Below, one piece after another: positions 1-6,250 of a DNA stretch of 24,657 bases. A model generated the notes under the pieces. That model ran no database searches, was not told where the DNA came from, and saw only the letters and a program-made list of their open reading frames with translations. Both the position numbers and the translations under genes were made by a program. Each line of letters opens with the position of its first letter. Position 1 is the first letter of the stretch. This DNA comes from Candidatus Gastranaerophilales bacterium (GTDB taxonomy: Bacteria; Cyanobacteriota; Vampirovibrionia; Gastranaerophilales; Gastranaerophilaceae): assembly GCA_944323585.1 (NCBI GenBank), contig CALUTA010000006.1:1-24657 (forward strand), written 5' to 3'.

Positions 1-881
1 ACGTTTTTTTCGCTTTCAATATTTTTCGAAAGATTTTCTGAATTATTAAGCCCGTCTGAATTTTCTTTTACAAGCTCCGGTTCCTCCTGATAATCAAGAT
101 TTTCCACTGCATCATGACTGTTCATAAGTTCGATTGCCGTATCCAAAACATCTTTTCTGTCATAATTCTTGTATTTAATATAGTTTTCAACACCATAAAA
201 TTTTCTTGCAATGTCATAAGGATCCGCAAAAGTGGATTCAACCATTTTAATTACAGGCTGCATATAAGAAGTTCGATTGACCAGAAGCCCTGCTTTAACA
301 ATTGCAAGAACAGGTGTTGCAATATAACAGGAAGGGTTAAGCGCCGCATCTAAGGCACGTCCTGCAAGCCCCCTCGGACTGGTTCCGTTCAAGACAGGAA
401 CCACAAGATAAGGCCCTGATTTAATTTTGCATTTTTCAAAAGCCTGCTCCATATTTTCATTGGAAGGCGGAATTTTCAGCCAGCTTTTGGCAGGGTCAAA
501 CATCCCGCCAAGTCCTATTGTAGAATTTGTTAAAAACCTCACTGTTTCATCCCTTGATGTTTTAAAATCTCTCTGAATTAAACTGCTCACAAGTCTTGCA
601 GGATATTCAATATTGGTTGCAACTCCTTTTATCCTGTCCATCCCGTATTGAGGCATAATAGATGCCCACAAAATATGTACGGGTCTGATTGTATATTTGT
701 TAAGCCCCAAATTAAAGTTAAACATTTTCCTGTTAAATTTTTCAAATTTATCGCTGCCCAGATACTCATACACATAATCAGGGTACCTGCAACAGGGCTT
801 TATATCTTCAGCCCGGCAGACTCCGGAACTTAAAAACAAACTGACTAAAATAATATATAATATCCGTAAATTAGACTTCAT
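1..881 (-). CDS. mlaA: MlaA (VacJ) family outer-membrane lipid-asymmetry protein, C-terminus cut by the window edge
   Basis: Translating the minus strand from the ATG at 881 gives 293 codons open to the window edge. A hydrophobic signal segment (residues 5-21) is followed by the family hallmark DKFEKFNRKMFNFN (44-57) and by FLTNSTIGLGGMFDPA (116-131), both typical of MlaA/VacJ. In characterised bacteria MlaA sits in the outer membrane and passes misplaced phospholipids to the periplasmic Mla pathway. The start has a Shine-Dalgarno GGGGAG six bases upstream. The only Cys near the signal end is C22 in SGVC, which is not a good lipobox, so this copy may be cleaved by signal peptidase I or keep its N-terminus as an anchor. 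The last visible residues are an acidic Asn/Glu/Lys-rich tail beyond the usual MlaA core. I see no convincing promoter; a terminator upstream separates it from the operon at 1123-5176. Confidence 0.93.
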   Translation of the reverse strand, partial: MKSNLRILYIILVSLFLSSGVCRAEDIKPCCRYPDYVYEYLGSDKFEKFNRKMFNFNLGLNKYTIRPVHILWASIMPQYGMDRIKGVATNIEYPARLVSSLIQRDFKTSRDETVRFLTNSTIGLGGMFDPAKSWLKIPPSNENMEQAFEKCKIKSGPYLVVPVLNGTSPRGLAGRALDAALNPSCYIATPVLAIVKAGLLVNRTSYMQPVIKMVESTFADPYDIARKFYGVENYIKYKNYDRKDVLDTAIELMNSHDAVENLDYQEEPELVKENSDGLNNSENLSKNIESEKN

Positions 882-999
882 TATCTCCCCTGAGAGCAAT
901 TTAATCGACGATACCGAAATATTCTATTTGATAGAACCATAAAAATAATTACACAACAGGGGCGTCCTGACAGGTTATATTAACACATCCGTAAGGCAC

Positions 1000-1024
1000 A
1001 AAAAAATCCCCGCATTTACGGGGG
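1000..1024 (-). terminator. Intrinsic terminator after the vWA/FHA/TonB-like operon
   Basis: On the minus strand a CCCCG stem (1019-1023) and its complement CGGGG (1008-1012) enclose a six-base loop and are followed by A then seven T (1000-1006 on the plus strand is all A). It lies about 100 bases past the stop codon at 1123 and before mlaA, so it should end the upstream operon's transcript. Confidence 0.72.
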
Positions 1025-1122
1025 AAAATACCCTTACAATTGGTGGTAATTAATAGTAAATCAAATTCCTAATACAAATGTAAGGCATGACTAACTTTTT
1101 GTCAAGTTTTTTTCTCTTTTAC

Positions 1123-1788
1123 TTAATTTTTATACATTAAAGTATATGTAAAATCAGAGTTTGCCTTTATTTCCATCCTTATAGTGCTTTCATCATAACC
1201 GGAAGGCGGCGGATTGTAGCCTTTAACACCGGAAAGCATCTTTTTTACAGCATTTACAAGAGGTTTATTTGCGGTATTTTGATAAAGTTTTTTCTTTCTT
1301 AAATTGCCGTGTCTATCAAGAACAAACTCAATTTCACAAGATCCCGAACCTTCAATTCCTCTTGAATCAAACATTGCAAGAAGAGTATTTCTTAACCCGT
1401 TCTTGTATAACTCCCAGTCAGCATTAGCTTTTGCCTCTGAGGTTGGTACAACATAAGAAGGTGTGTCATCCCAAAAACTCTCCACAGTCGGAATTTCCTT
1501 CACAACAGTTTTTTCATGTGTAACAGGTGCTTTCGATTGTTTCTTAGGTTCAGGTCCAAAAAATAAAACAAAACCTAATGAAAATAAGCAACATAATGAA
1601 AATACAACTATGGACATTATATTCACAGGCAGCATAGGTGCAGGCTTAAACACATCCTGATTTTCTACGGGGTAATAATTATTCACCTGCGCCGGCGGAT
1701 CCGGAATTTCCTCAAATACATTGTTGCCACAGTCACAATATTCTACTTTTTCTTTAAAAGTTTTTTTGCAATCTTTACATACATACAT
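1123..1788 (-). CDS. Zinc-ribbon, one-TM protein with TonB/TolA C-terminal-like domain
   Basis: 221 aa in three parts. Residues 4-20 hold a small zinc ribbon (C4, C7, C18, C20: CxxC plus CxC). Residues about 55-78 form one transmembrane helix. Residues about 125-221 resemble a TonB_C/TolA C-terminal fold: WELYKNGLRNTLLAMF helix, then SCEIEFVLDRHGNL beta strands with the usual 'x-G-x-(V/L)' turn, then a helix of NAVKKML type. Topology would put the ribbon in the cytoplasm and the TonB-like domain in the periplasm. This is the last gene of the operon. No Shine-Dalgarno precedes the ATG, but a consensus extended -10 lies 10 bases upstream. The TonB_C assignment rests on pattern only; the exact role is unknown. 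TonB itself lacks a zinc ribbon, so this is not a conventional TonB. Confidence 0.75.
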   Translation of the reverse strand: MYVCKDCKKTFKEKVEYCDCGNNVFEEIPDPPAQVNNYYPVENQDVFKPAPMLPVNIMSIVVFSLCCLFSLGFVLFFGPEPKKQSKAPVTHEKTVVKEIPTVESFWDDTPSYVVPTSEAKANADWELYKNGLRNTLLAMFDSRGIEGSGSCEIEFVLDRHGNLRKKKLYQNTANKPLVNAVKKMLSGVKGYNPPPSGYDESTIRMEIKANSDFTYTLMYKN

Positions 1789-1798
1789 AACTGTATTT

Positions 1799-1827
1799 AT
1801 TATAACATATTATTTCTTAATTTTCAC
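1799..1827 (-). promoter_or_regulatory. Extended -10 promoter immediately before the zinc-ribbon gene
   Basis: On the minus strand TGT-TATAAT (-10 at 1799-1804) is preceded at 17 bases by GTGAAA (1822-1827, 4 of 6 to TTGACA). Predicted start of transcription is near 1792, leaving a leader of about four bases before the ATG at 1788. It lies inside the 3' end of the 48-aa gene. Confidence 0.45.
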
Positions 1828-1956
1828 ATTTATTATTTCCAGCAAAAAAGATTTGTGAAGTTGAGGCTTCATACCGGTAACCAGAAATGTAGCTGCAAAC
1901 ATTGCAAGCACAAGTCCGAGTACTGCAACTACCAAAAAAGTCTTTCTGTTCATCAT
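1810..1956 (-). CDS. 48-aa single-TM protein with a juxtamembrane motif shared with its neighbour
   Basis: Reads from ATG 1956 to TAA 1810. Residues about 6-28 are a hydrophobic helix; the remaining 20 residues are basic and mixed. The start overlaps the stop of the upstream TonB-like gene (ATGA at 1953-1956), and AAAGGA lies seven bases upstream, so translation is probably coupled. After the helix it has PQLHKSFLLE followed by INVKIKK, which matches without gaps the same region of the upstream 299-aa protein (PAMHKPVALE then VDFKIKE): P, HK, LE and KIK are shared. I infer a partial paralogue or partner that shares a docking segment. It is too short for a domain call, but the overlap, the Shine-Dalgarno and the homology all support a real gene. 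Confidence 0.75.
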   Translation of the reverse strand: MMNRKTFLVVAVLGLVLAMFAATFLVTGMKPQLHKSFLLEIINVKIKK

Positions 1957-2852
1957 AATCTAATCCTTTCATAATCTGAATAATCGTCAGGCGACGAGTA
2001 TTGAGTTGTATAATCCAGCAAAAATCCGCCTTTAAATTTTACATTTTTTCTTTTGGTGTTATCCGGAAATTTTAAAACCGAATCACCTTCCAGTCTTCTT
2101 AAAACTCTCACCATATCGGCCCTTGCCGCCCTTGCATATTCTTTATCAGAACAGGTATAGCGCAAATTTGTTATATGGCCTCCGGCCGATACATCAAACG
2201 AAAATAATATCAAAGTGCCTACGGGAGCCTCTACTCCTGATTCATCCATTATCCTGTTCTGAAGCTTGCTCCGCCATTCATTCCAGGCTATAATTTCCTC
2301 TTTTGACCCTCTAAAACGCCAGCTGCCGACTTCATCTTTCAAATTCAACTGGATTTCGGTCTGCGGAATATCTTCAGAAGAAGTTTCAATCTCTTTAGAT
2401 TGCACATTTTCCTGATTTTCCAATCCTATTAAATCTTCCATATATGGAATTTGCCCGGTTAAATCCGCTTCCTTCTCAGTATAAATATCATCAGCATGCG
2501 ATATATCAATATTCAAGTCCTCAGGGCTTTGAACAACATTATCGTCTGTTGTTACAGTTGTTTGGTATCCGCTTGTTCCGCCTGTCAAATCTAATGAAAT
2601 ATGTTTATCGTCTTCCGGTTTTATGTGAATTGTATTATCCGGTTTGTTGACAATTGCTTTCTTTGCTCTGGCAAATTTGATATTTACCATATAATCCGAA
2701 ACCTTGCGGGGTTTTGGATTCATCAACTGCTCTTTTATTTTAAAATCTACGTTTTCAAGCGCAACCGGTTTATGCATTGCCGGCTGAATTATCAGCACAA
2801 GCACTGTCAAAAATATGTATAATAATATTATAAACCCACTTAAACGCTTCAT
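1953..2852 (-). CDS. TonB/TolA-like periplasmic protein with N-terminal anchor
   Basis: 299 aa. Residues 6-23 are a single N-terminal anchor; residues about 24-165 are a low-complexity, acidic, probably extended linker. Residues about 170-299 form a TonB/TolA C-terminal-like domain, with 'W-x-x-W' helices and LQNRIMDESG, then TLILFSFDVSAGGHITNL (strand, turn at G-G-H, strand), then AARADMVRVLRRLEG. In known TonB/TolA proteins the anchor docks to ExbB/TolQ-like membrane partners and the C-terminal domain contacts outer-membrane components. No ExbB/ExbD pair is present here; the eight-TM neighbour could be the membrane partner (inference). It starts nine bases after the FHA gene stop with only a weak purine-rich region before the ATG, so it probably depends on coupling. 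Its stop overlaps the next gene by ATGA. Confidence 0.75.
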   Translation of the reverse strand: MKRLSGFIILLYIFLTVLVLIIQPAMHKPVALENVDFKIKEQLMNPKPRKVSDYMVNIKFARAKKAIVNKPDNTIHIKPEDDKHISLDLTGGTSGYQTTVTTDDNVVQSPEDLNIDISHADDIYTEKEADLTGQIPYMEDLIGLENQENVQSKEIETSSEDIPQTEIQLNLKDEVGSWRFRGSKEEIIAWNEWRSKLQNRIMDESGVEAPVGTLILFSFDVSAGGHITNLRYTCSDKEYARAARADMVRVLRRLEGDSVLKFPDNTKRKNVKFKGGFLLDYTTQYSSPDDYSDYERIRL

Positions 2853-2861
2853 TTTTCATTT

Positions 2862-4472
2862 CTAGTCTTTGTCTAGCTTTGCAATCAATTCATCACATGC
2901 ATATATATCAAACATAGTTTGGGCAAGCATAAATGTTTCGGCAATCAACAATGCAGTCGGAACAAGAGCAGCAATAAAACTTAAGAATAATCCCTGCAAA
3001 TCTCCGCCGATTTCTGTTGCAAAATATGAAATGTTCATTGTGAATTCTATAAAGATAATTGAACATCCGATAAATAATGAACGTGTTCTGTCTGATTCAA
3101 GTTTACGTGTGCCTTCAAGTCCGAAAATGTTTACACCGTGCTGTCTGTAATCGCTGAATCCATCCTGCTTGATTACCTGAGATGCCTGAATCTTCTTGGT
3201 GGCAGTGAATGCAGCAACAAATGAGAAAAATGCAAAAATAATCAAAAATGTGGCCAGAACCAAAAACACAGGGGAAAATCTTAAACCCGAAATTCTTATC
3301 CATCCTGCAGCTTCCGGAAAACACATTGCTAAAGTGTTTGAAACACCATATGCAAGAAACGGTGCCGTTAATATACCGATTACAATTTCTCCTGTTGATT
3401 TCAACTGTAAATTAAAAATTCTTTCCTTTATATTCTGGATTTTTGTTCTTGAAAAACTGTTTACATATCTTTCAATCCATTGTCTGTATGATTTCAGAAC
3501 TGATTCAAAATCTTCTCTGTATTCATACTTGTTAAGAGTCATTGCCCACTCGCCTGACGAATGTTTAAAATATCCGCATCCGAGAGAAAGCGCCGTAAGC
3601 AGACCGGAGAAAAACAATGATACAAAGATTGCAAATGTTACAAAATCATTCAAATTCATATAATACACAAGGTTTACAACATAAACACCCAGCATAAAAA
3701 TCAGCGACAGGACAATCATAAACCCTTGTGCAAATTTTGCGGTTCCTGATACGTTCTTGTTATCAGAACTTTGAAGAAACAAATACACCCCTTGTTTAAG
3801 CATCAAAGCTGCACCAAATACAAGTATTGAATATGCAACCCAAACTTTAATATTAGTCGGCATATGCAGATAATTTGCTGATTCTTTAATCGAAAGCCCC
3901 ATTAAATAGTTTGCAAGCCCAAACGAACAAAGGATTGAACTCACGGCCATCGCAAAGTGTAAAAATACATTTGTACGGGTATTTGAACCAATTTTATTTT
4001 TTAAGTCGTTTATCTGAAATGCAACCTGTTTGATTATGGCAACCCTTGCCGCTTCTATATCAGCTTTTTGCCTTTCCAACCTGACACGCATTGCAGCATT
4101 AGGATCATTACCGTATAGTTTTTGCATATCTTCTTCTGACATCTCTTCTCTTGCTATAGTTTTTACAGCCTTTGGTGACGCAGTTGTTTCAACTATTTTT
4201 ATATTGATAAATTCGGGGCTTCCTGCAAACATTATTTTACAAATATTGCCTATTTCAACCTTCTTTATCGGTTTTCCTTTAAACAGAACCCTTTCATTGT
4301 GAAAAGTATTCATCAAGATACATTTGTTTTCATCTTTGTCATACTGCAATGTCAAAAGAACATCAAAATCCAAATCAAGATGAAAGTCGCAATTTGGATT
4401 TGTACCGATATTGATTACATCTTTTTCATCAAATACTTTCTCAAGTTTAGAAGATGAAACAACTATTGTCAT
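2862..4472 (-). CDS. FHA-like domain fused to an eight-TM membrane protein
   Basis: 536 aa. Residues about 1-95 look like a forkhead-associated beta sandwich: VINIGTNPNCDF (19-30) occupies the usual 'IGR..CDI' position, followed by alternating strands. The Arg of the GR motif is Thr here and no Ser/His recognition pair is obvious, so phosphothreonine binding is uncertain. Residues about 105-165 are a charged, probably helical stretch. Eight hydrophobic segments follow (about 168-192, 205-230, 247-272, 276-300, 362-385, 400-425, 465-490, 492-520), with a hydrophilic loop of about 60 residues between the fourth and fifth. A good AAGGGG Shine-Dalgarno precedes the ATG. Second gene of the operon, 32 bases after the vWA gene. 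I recognise no family for the membrane part; it may be the scaffold or motor-like partner of the two TonB-like proteins (inference). Confidence 0.72.
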   Translation of the reverse strand: MTIVVSSSKLEKVFDEKDVINIGTNPNCDFHLDLDFDVLLTLQYDKDENKCILMNTFHNERVLFKGKPIKKVEIGNICKIMFAGSPEFINIKIVETTASPKAVKTIAREEMSEEDMQKLYGNDPNAAMRVRLERQKADIEAARVAIIKQVAFQINDLKNKIGSNTRTNVFLHFAMAVSSILCSFGLANYLMGLSIKESANYLHMPTNIKVWVAYSILVFGAALMLKQGVYLFLQSSDNKNVSGTAKFAQGFMIVLSLIFMLGVYVVNLVYYMNLNDFVTFAIFVSLFFSGLLTALSLGCGYFKHSSGEWAMTLNKYEYREDFESVLKSYRQWIERYVNSFSRTKIQNIKERIFNLQLKSTGEIVIGILTAPFLAYGVSNTLAMCFPEAAGWIRISGLRFSPVFLVLATFLIIFAFFSFVAAFTATKKIQASQVIKQDGFSDYRQHGVNIFGLEGTRKLESDRTRSLFIGCSIIFIEFTMNISYFATEIGGDLQGLFLSFIAALVPTALLIAETFMLAQTMFDIYACDELIAKLDKD

Positions 4473-4504
4473 AAAATTCCCCTTATATTTATATTGCTTT
4501 AAAA

Positions 4505-5176
4505 TTATCTGCCTAACGCATGAATAAATTGTCTTATTGCTTTATCAGTATTCTGTTCAGGAGAAACTATAAGCTTTTTCTCACCCAGAACAGGCGTTAG
4601 TTTTTCTTTTACAAGATCCAATTTTTCTGGATGTGCATACAAAAACATCATTGCAAGAGCCGGCATATATTGTTTTGCATTTTCCACGTTTTTCGGAAGC
4701 AAATCCCAATTGACCTGTTTTTCAATTGCGCCTTCGTTTTCAAGATCGCCAAGAACGACTATTGCAGGAATATAACCTTCTTTCTGCATCGCAAGTGCAT
4801 GATTGAACCCTTTTTTCATGGCAAGTCCGTATGCTGTACCGTAATCTTTGCTGTCATAGGCCGTAAAAGCGTCCAAGGCTTTTGTAATTCCGGAACCATT
4901 GAATGGTGTCCCTTCATAAATCAAATAGGCCTCCTCAGACACTCTTAAAATCTTTACCTGATCCTCCGGATCAAGCAGATTGCAGATTTGTCTGAGAGTT
5001 TTTTTCTGATCTGCAAGCGCTTTCTGATTAGAAGCTGAAGAATCTACCAGAAAAATTACGGCCGCCGGTTTAAAGTCATCAACCTTCACTCTGGACAAAC
5101 CTGACCAGATCAATTTACCAACTACCGAAATTATTACTATAAGTATTCCTAATATAATTAATCGTCTGTTATTCAT
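4505..5176 (-). CDS. Membrane-anchored von Willebrand factor A (vWA) domain protein
   Basis: 223 aa. Residues 6-25 form an N-terminal anchor, so the rest should face the periplasm. AVIFLVDSSAS (39-49) is the first strand with a complete DxSxS metal-binding (MIDAS) motif, D45-S47-S49. Later, DYGTAYGLAMKKG supplies the usual Thr region and AIVVLGDLENEG the usual Asp strand. The family binds divalent metal and usually mediates protein contacts or complex assembly; a specific ligand cannot be named. It heads the five-gene operon and has a strong promoter just upstream. GAGAG before the ATG is a reasonable Shine-Dalgarno. vWA next to FHA-like and TonB-like proteins suggests assembly of an envelope complex (inference). 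Confidence 0.82.
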   Translation of the reverse strand: MNNRRLIILGILIVIISVVGKLIWSGLSRVKVDDFKPAAVIFLVDSSASNQKALADQKKTLRQICNLLDPEDQVKILRVSEEAYLIYEGTPFNGSGITKALDAFTAYDSKDYGTAYGLAMKKGFNHALAMQKEGYIPAIVVLGDLENEGAIEKQVNWDLLPKNVENAKQYMPALAMMFLYAHPEKLDLVKEKLTPVLGEKKLIVSPEQNTDKAIRQFIHALGR

Positions 5177-5211
5177 AACTCTCTCATAATTTTAGCATTC
5201 TTATTATCAAT

Positions 5212-5240
5212 ATAATATCATAGGGTACCCTTTAAATCAA
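5212..5240 (-). promoter_or_regulatory. Sigma70-type promoter of the vWA/FHA/TonB-like operon
   Basis: Minus strand TTGATT (5235-5240), 17-base spacer, TATTAT (5212-5217) with TGA just before it, i.e. an extended -10. Predicted transcription start near 5205, 29 bases before the ATG. The spacer contains the perfect ten-base palindrome AGGGTACCCT (5222-5231). Confidence 0.62.
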
Positions 5241-5315
5241 TCTTTTAGTGTAATTTTAAAAACGTGCCAAAAATTTTTCGTTATGATAAAATCATACAAT
5301 AAAGGAGAGAATTTT

Positions 5316-5924
5316 ATGGAAAAAATTATAGAAATACTGGCGGTTGTATTAGGTGCATACTTAATCGGCTCAATCCCGACAGGATATATTATTGTAAAAC
5401 TTGCAACAGGACAGGACATCAGAACAATCGGTTCCGGCTCCACAGGGGCAACAAATGTTAAGCGAGTTATGGGCAAAAAATGGTTTTTCATAACACTTCT
5501 TCTTGATGCATTTAAAGGTGCTTTACCTGTTATTCTTGCAAAAATATTTGCATCAACCTTCACTGACATTGGCCTTTTACCGGTATTAGCAGCTGTTGCG
5601 GTAATTTTAGGACACAGCAAATCTGTATTTCTTAAGTTTACGGGCGGGAAATCCGTTGCTTCAGGCGTCGGAACCATTCTTGCCCTAAATTGGGTGGTAG
5701 GGCTTATTATTGCCGCAATATGGGGTATTATTACTTACACGTCAAAATACGTTTCCCTAGGGTCTATAATTGCACTTGCGCTTTCACCTGTTTTGATGTA
5801 TTTATTTAAGCAGCCTGCTGCATATATTGTTTATTGTGCACTGGGTGCTGTTTATATAATATACCTCCACAGGTCTAATATTCAACGACTTATAAAGGGT
5901 GAAGAAAACAAAGTGAGAAATTAA
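5316..5924 (+). CDS. plsY: Acyl-phosphate:glycerol-3-phosphate acyltransferase PlsY
   Basis: 202 aa, the normal size for PlsY. This integral inner-membrane enzyme transfers the acyl group from acyl-phosphate to glycerol 3-phosphate, the first committed step of phospholipid synthesis. The three conserved loops are visible: GSIPTGYII near the N-terminus, IRTIGSGSTGATNVKR (glycine- and Ser-rich loop), and GHSKSVFLKFTGGKSVASGVG. Five or so hydrophobic segments surround them. An in-frame ATG exists at 5283, but AAAGGAGAG (5301-5309) sits seven bases before the ATG at 5316 and fits the family N-terminus, so 5316 is chosen. A -10-like TATGAT at 5282-5287 lacks a good -35. A small membrane protein follows at once and is probably co-transcribed. 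Confidence 0.96.
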   Translation: MEKIIEILAVVLGAYLIGSIPTGYIIVKLATGQDIRTIGSGSTGATNVKRVMGKKWFFITLLLDAFKGALPVILAKIFASTFTDIGLLPVLAAVAVILGHSKSVFLKFTGGKSVASGVGTILALNWVVGLIIAAIWGIITYTSKYVSLGSIIALALSPVLMYLFKQPAAYIVYCALGAVYIIYLHRSNIQRLIKGEENKVRN

Positions 5925-5926
5925 TT

Positions 5927-6130
5927 ATGGATTTAATGACGGGTTTAATTATATTTGGTATTGTGCTGGCAATTTCTTTAATAGTCAGAATTTTCTTTGC
6001 AATTACCAAAATTTTGATTACAATTCTGATTATTGCCGCAATCATTATCGGAATTTTCGTATGGCAGAAAGATAATATTCAAAAAATTCAGGAACGGTTC
6101 TCTTATCCTGCACAGATTCTGGTTGTTTAA
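5927..6130 (+). CDS. 67-aa hydrophobic membrane protein downstream of plsY
   Basis: Two hydrophobic helices make up most of the protein (about residues 5-25 and 27-46), followed by a polar tail of about 20 residues starting WQKDNIQKIQERF. It begins two bases after the plsY stop, with only a weak AGTGAG-like Shine-Dalgarno, so reinitiation from plsY translation is likely. I recognise no family. Small size and hydrophobic composition could in principle arise by chance in AT-rich DNA, but the tight spacing and clean ORF argue for a gene. Confidence 0.6.
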   Translation: MDLMTGLIIFGIVLAISLIVRIFFAITKILITILIIAAIIIGIFVWQKDNIQKIQERFSYPAQILVV

Positions 6131-6156
6131 ATTATTCGCAATTATCTCTTGACGTA

Positions 6157-6214
6157 AGAACAGTAATGGGATTCTTCGCCTAACTGTCATTCTGAGGGTA
6201 AAGCCCGAAGAATC
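6157..6214. repeat. Palindromic intergenic repeat, copy A
   Basis: GATTCTTCG (6170-6178) and CGAAGAATC (6206-6214) form a perfect nine-base inverted repeat around CATTCTGAGGG. Upstream it begins AGAACAGT. The same arrangement occurs at 11587-11640. It lies between the convergent plsY unit and the 898-aa gene; TTTT follows on the plus strand, so it may also help end transcription. Confidence 0.7.
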
Positions 6215-6250
6215 TTTTATTATAGTGCACATCAAGGGATAATTGTAAAA

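Noticed and set aside
3196..3663. 155-codon plus-strand ORF inside the FHA/eight-TM gene
   Set aside because: Antisense to a gene with clear hydrophobic segments and Shine-Dalgarno; its own translation has no domain and no ribosome binding site.
5237..5677. 146-codon minus-strand ORF opposite plsY
   Set aside because: Shadow of plsY, whose motifs and Shine-Dalgarno are unmistakable.
5283..5924. Longer PlsY from the ATG at 5283
   Set aside because: The optimal Shine-Dalgarno AAAGGAGAG belongs to ATG 5316, and the added residues are polar and not part of the family.
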